Shown one piece after another: positions 48,619 to 59,339 of a stretch of 64,000 nucleotides of DNA. The notes beneath the pieces were generated by a model. The model was given only the letters and a program-made list of their open reading frames with translations, had not been told where the DNA came from and searched no databases. This DNA is from Silene conica. Its lineage: Eukaryota; Streptophyta; Magnoliopsida; Caryophyllales; Caryophyllaceae. The DNA lies in NCBI GenBank assembly GCA_029255685.2, contig CM055316.2, positions 69,579,237 to 69,643,236 on the forward strand. Direction: 5' to 3'. Numbering within the stretch: position 1 is the first letter of the stretch; each line of letters starts with the position of its first letter. The translations under genes and the position numbers were made by a program.

Positions 48619-51600
48619 AGAGTTCCTCGAGGTATAAGGGTATGAAATTTCTGTATACTTTCATGCTAAACTAACCTTTCCAGTTGCCTTTAGTACTTGC
48701 ACATTTTACTTTAGGTGCTCAATTCTAAGGTATTCCAGAATGTACAACATGATTCAGAAAATCGTGATGATGGCAACTTTGAAAAAGTTGATGATGCTTG
48801 CATCTTATAATGCGAGAGGTTTATGGAGCTTCTTATTGATCTATTGACCCAACTGTGGAGAAGGAGGTACATGGAAATATGGAACTGCTTTATCTTTTTC
48901 TCAATGTTTTTTTTTTCTTTTAACCTCTAGGGCATTTTGTTTATCCCTTTAACATAGTTTGTTTTGCGATCTGCAATGAAAATAATATATACTCTCTCCG
49001 TTCAGTATACTCCATACATTTATCAAAATAAACCTCACATATAAATCATAGTTTATTTCAAACGACACTTGTATAATATATTTTTTTTCTTCTTTTTTGG
49101 TGTACGTGTTTCAGTTGCTTTTATCTAGGTTTGGGTGTACAACTATGGAGCAAACAAGTTTACATCCGAAGAATACGCCATTCTTACGAGCATTAGACTC
49201 ATAACTTTGGATTTTTTTCCGGACATGTATTTCACTTTACTTATTATTTAGCGCTTTCTTAGCTGTTATAAAACACAAAGATGCTACATTTTATGTAATC
49301 AACAATAAGATCTTATTCCATTTCTACGAGCATATGTGTTATCTAGCAGTTAATTAATAATGTGTTAGCCACGAAAACTATAAAATTTGCCACGATAATA
49401 TTTGTGGCTATTAATTTTCAGCTACAGTGGTATTTCGCCACGTTATTGTTTCGTGGCTAGTATGTTTAGCCACGAGAATTTTATTATTCAGACACGATAA
49501 TATTTGTGGCCAATAATCTTTAGTCACGGGACGTGCTTTTGCCACGTTACTGTTTCGTGGCTAGTATCTTTTAGCCACAATAAATTTTTCGACTGTCAAT
49601 ATTTAGCCACGAGAGTTTATCTTTTGTCACGTTATTATTTTGTGGTAAGTAGTATTTAGCCACGAATTTTTTTAATTTGGTCACAATATTAACTTGTCAC
49701 TAAAACAATTTTAGCCACGGGAAAACTTGTTTAGCCACGCTATTTTAGCCACGAGAAATACCGTGACAAAATTCTTAATTTTAGCCACGTTGCAGTTTTT
49801 CCCGTGACTAAAATTTTGCCACGGCCACTTGGGTCACGACTGATTTCCCGTGACAAAATTGTATAGCCACGGGAATTTACCACTTGCGCCACGTTTTTAA
49901 ACGTGACGCAAGTGCCATTTTGTTGTAGTGAAGGTCTGTAAAAATTACAAGGATAGGCTGCCCTGCAATGATAAGATTTTCATATAATGGGTCAGGATAT
50001 TATGTTGACATGCTTCATGATTTTCACAACCACATGCTTGGCAATATTAAGGATGTTCATCTCCACAATTTGACTAGAAAGCTTAATTAATACATTTCAC
50101 AAGCAAACAATTATTATCAACTCTAAAGTCAACATTGAGGGTTCAATGGGTTTTAGGCTTTGCAAAGAGTATGCGGACGGGTATGAAAATGTGGGGCAAC
50201 ATTAATAGATTTCAAGAATTTCAATAGGCATATAAAGTGTTTTATAGGCAGTAAAGATGCTCAGATGATGATCGATCGATTAAAAGAGATTTCTGAAACA
50301 AATAAGGGTTTTTATTATGCCTATTACACTAATGAAGAACATGTTTTGTCTAGAGTTTTTTGGTGTGATTCACAAAGTAGGCAGAACTATTCGTTGTTTG
50401 GGGATTCTTTTAGTTTCGATGCAACCTATGGAACCAACAAGTATAATATGGTGTTCGCACCTTTCACTAGTGTTGATCACCACAAGCGGTTTGTTACATT
50501 TGCTGCACTGCTCGAACATGAGGACGGGGAATCATTTAAGTGGTGCTTTGAAAAAATTTTGGATGCAATGAATCAGAAAGAACCCCAGTGTGTTATAACT
50601 GATCAGGCCCCTGGAGCAATACTTGTTCCTGCAGTTTTTAAGAAAGATCTTCATCGATTCTGCATATGGCATATCATGCAAAAACTGGGCGCGAAAGTAG
50701 GGGTAGCCTTGTTTAAGGACACAGTTTTCCTTTCTCGATTCAATTCAATTGTTTGGGATAATACCTTGGATGTTGCTGAGTTTGAGTCTAAGTGGGCGAA
50801 CATTATTCAAGAATATAAGCTAGAAGGTAACGACTGGCTTAGGAGCATTTATGTTGTCCGTGCACAGTGGATTCCTGCCTACTTTACCGATTTGTCTATG
50901 GGTTCTATATTGAGAACAACTCAAAGATCTGAAAGCGAGAATTCCTTTTTCAAGCGTTTTGAGAATAAGTTTGGCACTTTGGTTGAATTTTGGATGAGAT
51001 TCCAAAGTGATATGGACCAGCAAATGTATGCAACACAATGTCTTGATAAAGCGAGTGATCACGATCATTCACTCCCTGAACTAGTATCATCATTACCAAT
51101 AGAGAAGCATGCTTCAACTGTGCATACTCATGCCGTCTTCAAAGATTTTCGAGAAGAAGTTGAGGCTGCTATATGCTCATGTGGTATAATTGATGTCACG
51201 CATGACATTGATCGGGAGTGTTCTGATGTGGGGGATGGGATTATCGGGAAAACATTCCGAGTTGTGTCCACTATTTCAAGTAAAGAAGCTTCATGTGCTT
51301 GCAAGCTTTTTTTGAGGAAAGGATTGTTGTGCATTCATATTATTTGTGTCTGGCAGGAGAAAACAATTACTTCAATCCCTGACAAATATATTCTGAAACG
51401 GTGGACAAAGAACTCATACAGAAGCAGTTTTGATGCGGAGGGCGTTGTTGATGAGAATGTCGATGCTACTCACTATCACAACTTAGCTGTCGCTGGGGTA
51501 TGGACAGAGTTTTATTCCATCATTCCTGTCCTGAAGTCGCTGTCGGAGGGTCAAGTTAAGGAGCCCTCAAAATTGTTGAGATCGTACCGTGAGAAATTCT

Positions 51601-52023
51601 GTTCTCAGAAACTGACATTAACAAAGGACCAAGAATTTGAGCAACTGTTGGGTTGCAGTTCATCCTCTACTGTTACTATGTCACCACCGCACCGCAAAAA
51701 GAATAAGGGCCGTGGCAAAAGATTGTTGTCTCTTAAGCAAAAGGCAAAAAAAAAGGCAAAAAAAACCAAAAATACTCTGTAACAATTGCAAGGAAATGAG
51801 TTATCATGACAAAAGAAATTGCCCAAATCCATTTGTCAAAAAGGCCCCTGCTACAACCAATGTATGTATTAATTCTATCAAACTTTATATTTTTTGTTCA
51901 ATCTTTTTTAACCTGTAATATTTTTTTATATACATGCTTTTGACATCAACACTCCGTTTTTCAACAGGACAATACATCATCCGAAGAAGAAGAAGAAGGA
52001 GGAGGAGGAGATGCATCTGAATA

Positions 52024-52574
52024 ACGGAGTATGCCATAGTTTATTCCCTATAGTCAAACAATTTTATTGTTGGACATGCATTAAAATTTTAAGCCATACA
52101 TAGTCGTGTTACAAAATAAACATCCAGATGATACAATTTTCATATTAATTGGTACACAGTCCTTTTTGTGTCTTAAATCTTTGTTCTTCAAATGTTTTAC
52201 ATTGTTAATTATTTTTAGGTTATTTGGGGGATAATGTCAGTATTTTTGTGATTTTTTTTGTTATAATATACTGGGGGTCAAGTTATAATGTACGTTTTTG
52301 AGTGTTACTTGCGTTTTATATTCTTTTGATTACACTGTACTTGTGTTTTTAATTAAATGGTCAACGATTTTTTTGTTATGAAACATTGTATAATGCAGGT
52401 GTGTTTGACAACACACTGAATAAAACTGATTACACACTGAACAATGAAATGGTACACTGGCAAAAAGCATCGCCTGGGGAAAGAAAAAACAACAGACAAA
52501 TGTATGGTTTCATTTGTTTGTAACACTATGCATCGATTGGACTGCACATCCCTCAACAATAAAGATAAACCCCC
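52024..52574. other. Spacer between FRS copy B and the XS-like gene
   Basis: AT-rich sequence containing further TGTTACA-like phrases (52085-52220). It ends in the promoter of the next gene. Confidence 0.5.
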
Positions 52575-52582
52575 TATAAATA
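52575..52582 (+). promoter_or_regulatory. TATA box of the XS-like gene
   Basis: TATAAATA in the context CCCCTATAAATAGAGGC, a strong plant core-promoter match, 40 bp before the first downstream ATG (52615). Confidence 0.68.
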
Positions 52583-52614
52583 GAGGCATGCATGTACAAC
52601 ATGTCATTAACACA

Positions 52615-53151
52615 ATGAAACAAATTTTATTATCATCCATTTTTACTTCAAACCTTCTTTATCTTTTTTTGTGTGTGTCTATGGCTGTTCAATATGTTCT
52701 TCCCTTTTGCTGCATAATGGCCAACATGTCGGGCCATTATGCGGGTAACTTGTATGTTGCCAAAAGCTTCAGAGTGGTTAGGGACAGACTACGGGAATTA
52801 AATTATCTTGTGAAAAAGGTTACGTCAATCTGGAATCGGGATGGTAATTTTTCAGGGTTTGTGGTGATCGAGTTTGGGCCGTCGCAAGAGCATTGCCATT
52901 ATGTATTCAAGTTACAAGAATTGTTCAAAATAAAGGAGCATGGCTTTGATGATTGGCGGTCCAAAAGCAGTGACACAACAGGGGCAGACCCATATCTTTG
53001 GGTCGCTAGGAGCAATGACAGGTTTTATATCCGGCGGCCTTTTGACCGCGTCGAAGTCGCTGATAATGTGAAGGCTGTTGCAGAGGCAGATACTACGGCT
53101 GAAATTTTTAACCCCTTTGATTGTTTCGTTGCTGCTCTCGGTGCAAATTAA
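52615..53151 (+). CDS. Small XS-domain-like protein
   Basis: A 178-codon single-exon frame. The start was set at the first ATG after the TATA box; in-frame ATGs at 52681, 52717 and 52726 are alternatives, and the last (MSGHYAGN) would remove a hydrophobic N-terminus. From about residue 50 it follows the pattern of the XS domain of SGS3 and FDM/IDN2 proteins, which bind double-stranded RNA in siRNA amplification and RNA-directed DNA methylation: IWNRDGNFSG, VVIEF (residues 83-87), HGFDDW (109-114) and YLWVARSNDR (127-136), against the family's W-N-x-x-G, A-I-V-E-F, H-G-x-x-D-W and L-Y-G-W-x-A-R-x-D-D. No XH domain or zinc finger is present. It lies 590 bp downstream of FRS copy B on the same strand. 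The domain call is by eye. Confidence 0.65.
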   Translation: MKQILLSSIFTSNLLYLFLCVSMAVQYVLPFCCIMANMSGHYAGNLYVAKSFRVVRDRLRELNYLVKKVTSIWNRDGNFSGFVVIEFGPSQEHCHYVFKLQELFKIKEHGFDDWRSKSSDTTGADPYLWVARSNDRFYIRRPFDRVEVADNVKAVAEADTTAEIFNPFDCFVAALGAN

Positions 53152-53349
53152 GAATTAATTATTATAATTGTATTCGGTTTTCGTTGTTTATGGTTTATGT
53201 TTTCTTTGTTGGACAAGTGTTTCTTGGTTTGTAATGTATCTTGAATTTTTTTTTTTTCAGTTTTAACATAAATTTGTTTTATCCTTTGCGTTATTATTAT
53301 AATTATATTGTTGTTCGTTTAATTTTAGTTGAGTTCTTAATTATTATAA

Positions 53350-53883
53350 CTAGTTCTGTCCCCCGTGAATATCACGGGCTTGTTATTTCTAGCGAGATAG
53401 GAGAAAGGATATTTTTAGAGCTCGGGGACAAAAACGCATGAACACCATAAGACGAAAATCATAAAGTAGATGAGAAAAAAATAACGACAACAACTTTGAG
53501 CATTCGGTAATTCTCAATCGATTTTAATTTACAAAAGGAAAAGTGTGGAATTATTTATCATATGTCGAAAAGGTGCAACGTGGCATGTAGTATCCCTTAG
53601 CATAGAATTTGTAGAAATTAGACCATTAACTAATGAAATATCTATTATATGCACAATTAATTTAAGAATATTGATATGATAACATTTATTGTACTAAATT
53701 TTAGTAAAATTTATGTATATGTAGAAGGGTAATTTAGTAATTGGTTGTTAAAATTTATGTATATGTAGAAGGGTAGTTTAGTAATTGGTTGTGAGGTGAG
53801 GTGTCATCACAATAGGCTAGAAAATTGAAATGCATGACAATAAGGTACTCAACATGCCTTTTAATATTATATATAGATATAGA
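53350..53883 (-). mobile_element. Non-autonomous Helitron
   Basis: On the minus strand the 3' end is a GC-rich hairpin (CCCGTGATATTCACGGG) followed after a few bases by CTAG and then T. The 5' end reads TCTATATCTATATATAATAT, preceded by A. This is the Helitron pattern (5' TC, 3' hairpin plus CTRR, insertion between A and T). It has no Rep/helicase. The exact 5' base is ambiguous because of the repeated GATA steps. Confidence 0.7.
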
Positions 53884-53889
53884 TAGTAG

Positions 53890-54845
53890 GGCAAGTATTA
53901 TAACATAACCTGTGAGTGTTATATTATAGCTTTTTAATGTTATATTATAGTTCATATTATAAATATTTTGTGTTATAAAATATGCATGATAGAGTTATAA
54001 TATACACTCTTCAATGTTATATTTTTGTATATCAGAGTTATAACAGTAGTAGTTGTAGGTTTTATAATATTATGTTTCAGTGTTATAATATTTTTTCAGT
54101 GTTATATTTTTTAATTTTCAGAGATACAATATGTAGGTTTTAGTGTTATAATATAATTTTTGTGTATTATATTATAACTTTTCTGAATGTTATTTTTGGA
54201 ATTTTCAGATTATAACTACTTAAGTTTGTAAGTGTTATAATTTATGTTTGTGTAGTGTTATTATACACATCTAATCTATGTTTGTGTAGTATTATTATAT
54301 ACATCCTTCAGTGTTATATTTCTGTATATTCAGAGTTATAACAATAGAAGTTTAAAGGTGTTGTAATATTATGTTCTAGTGTTATAAAATGTTTTCAGTG
54401 TTATATTTTTAAATTTTCAGAATTACAATATGTAGATTTTAGTGTTATAATATAATTTTTGTATATTATATTATAACTTTTTGTGAGTGTTATATTTGGA
54501 ATTTTCAGAGTATAACTACCTAAGTATTTAAGTGTTATAATCTATGTTATGTAGTGTTATAATATACATCCTTCAGTGTTATATATTTTGCATTCATAGT
54601 TATAACAATAGAAGTTTAAAGGTGTTGTAATATTATGTTTTAGTGTTATAATATGTTTTCAGTGTTATATTTTCTAATTTTCAGAGTTACAATATGTAGA
54701 TTTTAGTGTTATAATATAATTTTTGTGTATTATATTATAATTTTTTGTGAGTGTTATATTTGGAATTTTCAGAGTATAACTATCTAAGTATTTAAGTGTT
54801 ATAATCTATGTTATATAGTGTTATAATATATATTCTTCAGTGTAT
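53890..54845. repeat. About 265-bp tandem repeat, three copies, AT-rich
   Basis: The phrase TTCAGTGTTATATTTCTGTA and following sequence recur at about 54013, 54309 and 54572. The first interval is longer by a local 33-bp duplication. Inside each copy the motif TGTTATA recurs many times. Confidence 0.85.
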
Positions 54846-54848
54846 ATT

Positions 54849-55139
54849 ATAAATTGTCGAGAGTTGAATATAGAGCATGGAGATCCCACCAGTGGTCTGG
54901 TAAACCTTCGTTATTTAGAGATAACCAATATGTGGCAGATGATACGTTTGCCGAATGCTATTCAGTCTGCTGCTAACTCACTTCAATATTTGTGGATCGA
55001 AAAGTGTGGATGTTTACTAGAGCTACCAAATTGGTTGAAATTTTTTCAATCTCTTCGGAAATTAAGAATTCTGGATTGCCCGCATTTATCAGAGAGATGC
55101 GCAAAATCTGCTGGCGAAGACTATCCTCTCATTTTTTAA
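54849..55139 (+). pseudogene. NBS-LRR C-terminal fragment
   Basis: About 96 open codons matching the last leucine-rich repeats and tail of a CC-NBS-LRR resistance protein: GLVNLRYLEITNM, SLQYLWIEKCGCLLELPNWL, SLRKLRILDCPHLSERC and the closing GEDYPLIF. Such proteins sense pathogen effectors. The NB-ARC domain and the rest of the repeats are absent. The fragment begins abruptly after the tandem repeat that ends at 54845, and no initiator or promoter is visible. It is either the 3' end of a decayed gene or a fragment moved by an element. Confidence 0.8.
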
Positions 55140-55327
55140 TGGGGTGACAGATGGTAAAAGTTTCAATATTAGAGAGAAGAAGGAGAGAATTAGGTTTAAT
55201 GTTTTTCTAGGGAAGGGCAACAATTGGAAAATTTGGTGTAAAAAGTACTGTATTGAGTAAAAAACGTACTGCGAAAATAAATTGCTTTTAACTATCCTCT
55301 ACGAAATAAAAAAACATATATATAATA

Positions 55328-55600
55328 CTCCCTCCTATTCTATGTATTGTTCCCCTTTGAGTGGGGCACAAGAATTAAGGTAGGGAGTAAAATAAGTGTA
55401 AAAAATTGGGTGGGGTTGGGTGATAGGAGAGAAGAATGAATAATTAGGAATTAAATAAGAAATTGTGAGTTGGGTGGGGTTTGATAATAGGAGAGAGAAA
55501 TGAATAAAATAAGAGTAAAAGTTTCCAAAATAAGAAAGGGGAAGAAAACCTGAATAATCCGTTTTAGGAAATAGGGAAGAATAGATAGAATAGGAGGGAG
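55328..55600. mobile_element. Stowaway-like MITE
   Basis: A 273-bp element with inverted ends CTCCCTCCTATTCTATGTAT and partner ending GAATAGGAGGGAG, flanked by TA (55326-55327, 55601-55602). Confidence 0.9.
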
Positions 55601-55602
55601 TA

Positions 55603-56187
55603 TTTTTCAATTACTTTTTGAAAACATAAAACATACAAAAAAATATCTTGCTTAGTTTTTTTGGTAATAGAGATATATTTTAATAAAAATGATGATTTTC
55701 TCAAACAATGAACTAAACTAAAGTTTTTATTTTTTCCATAATTTTAAAATATTGTCTTTGTTTACATTTCTTTTAATAAAAATGAAAGAATTTTGCATTT
55801 TTCTTCAAACAAAATATAACCTAATTAAGTTTTTGTGATATGAGAAAATAATGAATTTCTCATAAGATTTTGGGTAATGGGTTAATTTCACATTTTGAAT
55901 AATTTATGGGGACTAATTACGTACAATCTAAACTTAGGGGATTTGATCTCACAATTAGCTAAAGTAATGGGGCTAAATTACCGCTTTTACGCCCAAAAAT
56001 GAAACTTATTAGCAATAGTGACTCTAGCAGGGTTAGTACGGGTGCTTGTTCTCGTTGGACGAAAGTTGGTTTTTAAAATGTTCTAATATTTTTTAGTTTA
56101 GTTTATGCATATGTCATTACTCTTTTGCCCATTGAAATTTATTGCCTCTTTGATTGTAAATCCTAACTCATTTTCATTTTAAAGTGG
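55603..56187. other. Intergenic, no recognisable gene
   Basis: AT-rich; nothing identified. Confidence 0.5.
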
Positions 56188-56349
56188 TAACATGTGCCTT
56201 AAGGGCACATGATAAGAAGCTAAGTAAGGAAATATTGTTGAAAATATATCATGATAAATTAGAGCTAAAACTCATATTTATGAAATAATGTTGAAAATCT
56301 ATCCTTACTTGACTTCTTATCATGTGCCCTGCCCTTAGGGCACATGTTA
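56188..56349. repeat. Inverted-repeat MITE-like element
   Basis: A 162-bp segment with inverted ends of about 45 bp (TAACATGTGCC...CACATGATAAGAAG at both ends). Each tip is itself nearly palindromic (GTGCCTTAAGGGCAC). No clear target duplication was found. Confidence 0.72.
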
Positions 56350-56450
56350 GAAAAATCCTTTAATATTATCACTTTCCTTCACTGCATAATGATAGGAGTA
56401 TCTCTAGTTTATAAAAATAGTAAGTTATCTTCTCATTTTAGCAATATGTA

Positions 56451-57088
56451 TTTTTTTTTTTTGAAGGGAAAAATCGTTTCATCAATCAAAAGTCTCATGG
56501 TAGTTACAACATATGTCAAGAATGACAGGACACAAAACGATTAAAATCAAATAAACTACATTCTCGATCAACAGAAAATTTCTAAACTTGATGGGCTCGT
56601 GAGACGCTTCTGCACATCCTCTAACATATCGCCTTCTACGACTTTTCGCAGGAGGAGGGTCTCCAAATTTTCTAAAGCATTGACAAGAATCCAGTTCGTT
56701 TGACCAAAACGTTTGTAACGAGCAATCTGACAACAGTTTTATCTTCATAGGATCAACAATGAAGTCGTCGATCTTCCACTTAATTCTAGAACCTCTCAAA
56801 TAGAGGGGAAAATCTCACCACACGATGAGGACAGACTCGCCAAAAGGTGAGGACAAAACTCACCAAAAGGTGAGAACAAAACTCACACAGAGGTGAGAAC
56901 AAAACTCACACAAAGGTGAGAACAAGTCTCCAATAAAAGAGAGACAAGAAGTTATTAGTGTAACAAAAAAATAAAAAAAGAACGAAACGGAAAATTTGGG
57001 GCTTACCTCCACCAAAAAAGGTAGACGGCAGCCCCCAGGACGTTGAATTAGGGTTTAAGTTTTTTTAGAGAGAGGGGAGAGATTTTAT
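56451..57088 (-). mobile_element. Short LINE derivative with internal minisatellite
   Basis: A retroposed unit on the minus strand. It ends in a poly(A) tail (T run 56451-56463 on the plus strand) and is flanked by the direct repeat CAATATGTA (56442-56450, 57089-57097). It begins with a CT-rich leader (CTCTCCCCTCTCTCTAAAAA), contains a 23-bp minisatellite (56824-56936) and a 105-codon frame (56799-56482) whose end (RNFLLIENVVYLILIV) looks like the tail region of plant LINEs. I infer that it is an internally deleted, non-autonomous LINE; no RT or endonuclease motif is present. Confidence 0.68.
56824..56936. repeat. 23-bp minisatellite, five copies
   Basis: Five copies of a unit of the form GGTGAGGACAAAACTCACC. 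Each contains the inverted pair GGTGAG and CTCACC. Confidence 0.88.
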
Positions 57089-57097
57089 CAATATGTA

Positions 57098-57558
57098 ATA
57101 TTAACACAGACAATATTATACGGAGTAATCATTATCGTAATCTATTTTTACGAATATTAAGCTTTGTACATAACAAATATATATTTAACTTTATTTAAAC
57201 ACTGGTATTGTAGTGAATTAAATTTAGTAATTAGTAGAGTTGGCCAAATGTGAGCTTGGACCGGACGAGGGAGGCTCAAGTATGACTTTTTTGTCCACAG
57301 ACATAAGAGTTCGCCGGTTTTGGGCGGTTTCGTGGATACAGTCTTTGTAAATATTGGAAAATACAGTATCTAAGCCCGCCTTGTTAGCGGGTCAGACGTA
57401 GCGGCGTCTTAAAATAAATAGAGGCCCTATGAAGTGCGAAAAAAAGGAAAAAGAATGAGGCCCTAAATATAAATGCATAAATGTACAATACCTCAACGTT
57501 GATGTTGAATTCCACAAATAAAACTTGTAAATTCGGTAACCAAAGTTGGAGGCCCGTG
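57098..57558. other. Intergenic, no recognisable gene
   Basis: Nothing identified beyond short low-complexity runs. Confidence 0.5.
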
Positions 57559-57760
57559 TGTAACACCCCTCCTTTGTGTAACTGATTTGTGACACAACTC
57601 GGTCGAGTTAGGCTAACTCAGCCGAGAAGGTCGAGTAGGTTCAACTTGGCCGAGTAACTTTAACTCTTACTCGGCCGAACTAGTGTAACTTGATCGAGTT
57701 GCTCCAATTCGATCGAGTGGGTCTTTCCGAGATTAAATCGCAGTTAATTATAAATATTAA
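57559..57760 (+). mobile_element. LTR fragment (gypsy-like)
   Basis: It starts TGTAACACCCC, as plant gypsy LTRs often do, and carries repeated GGTCGAGT, GGCCGAGT and CGATCGAGT motifs. It is cut at 57760, where another LTR begins. Confidence 0.5.
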
Positions 57761-59032
57761 TGTAACACCCCGGCCCAAACCTAGGACCGGAAATGTTAGC
57801 CACGGTAGCTCGTCAGGCTGTGTTCATGCCCCACAAATCAACACGAGTCCTTTCCAGCGCATTTTGTCCTCACTCATGCACATCCCGGGAACCTTTCCTG
57901 GAGGTCACCCATGGTAAGACTACTCTCAGTTAAGCACACTTAACTGTAGGGTTCTTTTGCATTGATAACCAGAAAAAAAAAGTACACTTTATTGATATGA
58001 GTAGTACTTTAAATCTCTTTAAGCACTAGTCATATAAGCTTATCAATGGACCTCTTCAGAGGGCTACCCCACCCGAATTACATCTTAGGTTCAGTGGAGT
58101 ATTACAATTAATTCGAGGGTTACAACCCCATTTTACCTTAATCCAGTTTATCAAAACCCTAAACTTTCCCCTTTCTCTCAAAAACCTTCAAGAGTCCTTA
58201 GCAAGAGTCTAGAAGTGCCGATCATCTAGCCTAGTTCGTTGTTAGTAAGTAAGTATTGTTTTGATTAATTCTTTATTATTAGTTTGGTGCCTTAGTGAGT
58301 AATATGCATATCTATAATTCATAGGAGGAGGATTCATAGAGGAACGTTGGTAGAACGGGCTTGGATTGCACTTGCTTGTTATTGTTTTAAGGTAGAGTTT
58401 CCCTACTCAGATCTGTGTGATTTTGATTTTGATTTTGACTTTGACTATTGTTGTTGTATTATGATATCACTATATGTTGTTGAGATTGTATTGGAAACAT
58501 ATGCGTGGGACCGTTGCGGAAAACGACTCTCACTCCTACGATCGCTCTTCGTGGGACCTGCCACGGAGAGGATGTGCAAATTAAGGACCTATGTACCCCT
58601 TGCCGCGAGCAAGTGGGGGATTGATGTGGGGCTTGAGGCCGCCACTTGTATTGTTGTGGCAGTGATTATTAGATTGTGGTATTGAGTTATTGTATTGTGA
58701 CCGTCTTATTGCATCATTTTTTGATGCTTGTTGTTGTTTTACTGTGATGATCCATGTATTGGTGAGCAGAATCTCAGGTTCGCCGTTGTTGATGATTGTT
58801 GGCTTGGGAGGATTGGTCGTCACATCATTTTTAGTGTCATCATAGTTGTCATAGCTTCCGCAAACTTTATACTTCTTTGTTTCAGACGGTTGTACTTTAA
58901 ATTCTATTATTTATAATAAAGGTTGCACTTGTTGTTGTTTTACTTCGATATTGTGCCTCGGGAAATTAAGATAGTAGCACTTTCATAGTATGATGGCCCT
59001 TCCTAAAGGAATTGGATTATGAGGTTGTTACA
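57761..59032 (+). repeat. Gypsy-like 5' LTR
   Basis: A 1272-bp segment starting TGTAACACCCCGGCCC and ending GAGGTTGTTACA. Two bases later comes a tRNA-iMet-type primer site (59035-59046). The frame 58347-58685 inside it is not a gene. The partner LTR is not in the window. Confidence 0.75.
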
Positions 59033-59034
59033 AA

Positions 59035-59330
59035 TGGTATCAGAGAGACGATCTTGACACCTAAACCAAGGGGGGTTCGGAACCGAAAACAGAAAAGCAT
59101 ACGGAATTACGGGTTTACGGAAACTGGTTTCCTAAAGACGATTATTGGATAAAGCTGTTCAGGAATACCAACAAACAATGGCTGAAGATTTATATTCTTG
59201 ATCTTAATTTATCGCTTCTACTAATTTCATTTATTGTATGTTTATTTAGTAATTAAACACGCTATTAAGTACGGAGTATATATTAACTGACACGACCACC
59301 GTCAAGTGTCAACCACACCATACGACACTA
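59035..59330 (+). mobile_element. Primer site and remnant leader of a truncated gypsy element
   Basis: TGGTATCAGAGA (59035-59046) matches the iMet-type primer site except for its last base. About 280 bp of leader-like sequence follows without gag or pol before the MULE insertion site. Confidence 0.6.
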
Positions 59331-59339
59331 ATTAACAAA

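Larger units (their letters stand above)
44754..49930. mobile_element. CACTA element inside FRS copy B
   Basis: The ends are CACTACAACAAAATGACACT and its near-complement ending TTTTGTTGTAGTG, flanked by the 3-bp duplication AAG (44751-44753, 49931-49933), the signature of CACTA (En/Spm). Extensive subterminal repeats of the form GTCACG/CGTGGC fill 44775-45260 and 49360-49910, the usual transposase-binding zones. The right end adds a long hairpin (CACTTGCGCCACGTTT against AAACGTGACGCAAGTG). No full TNP2-type transposase is readable in 5.2 kb, so it appears non-autonomous. Confidence 0.93.
44055..52023 (+). pseudogene. FAR1/FRS (MULE transposase-like) gene, split by a CACTA element (copy B)
   Basis: FRS proteins combine an FAR1 zinc-finger DNA-binding domain, a Mutator-type DDE transposase core and a SWIM finger. 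Small exons at 44055-44127 and 44212-44271 precede the FAR1 exon, which has a +1 slip in a T run near 44570 and a second frame break near 44665. The CACTA element 44754-49930 then interrupts the FAR1 domain, which resumes with GCPAMIRFSYNGSGYY (49950). Two more frame breaks lie between 50090 and 50205. From 50265 to 51782 there are 505 open codons: FDATYGTNKYN and VITDQAPG (two DDE aspartates) and the SWIM motif CACKLFLRKGLLCIHI. A slip in an A run leads to a zinc knuckle CNNCKEMSYHDKRNC. A last exon ends in an acidic tail (52023). Confidence 0.85.

Noticed and set aside
52444..53151. Using the first ATG of the long frame (52444) as start of the XS-like gene
   Set aside because: That ATG lies upstream of the strong TATA box at 52575-52582; the first ATG downstream of it is 52615.
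56482..56799. 105-codon minus-strand frame as an independent gene
   Set aside because: It is enclosed by a poly(A) tail and target duplications of a retroposon, so it is part of that unit.
58347..58685. 112-codon frame
   Set aside because: It lies inside a gypsy LTR (57761-59032); no recognisable domain.
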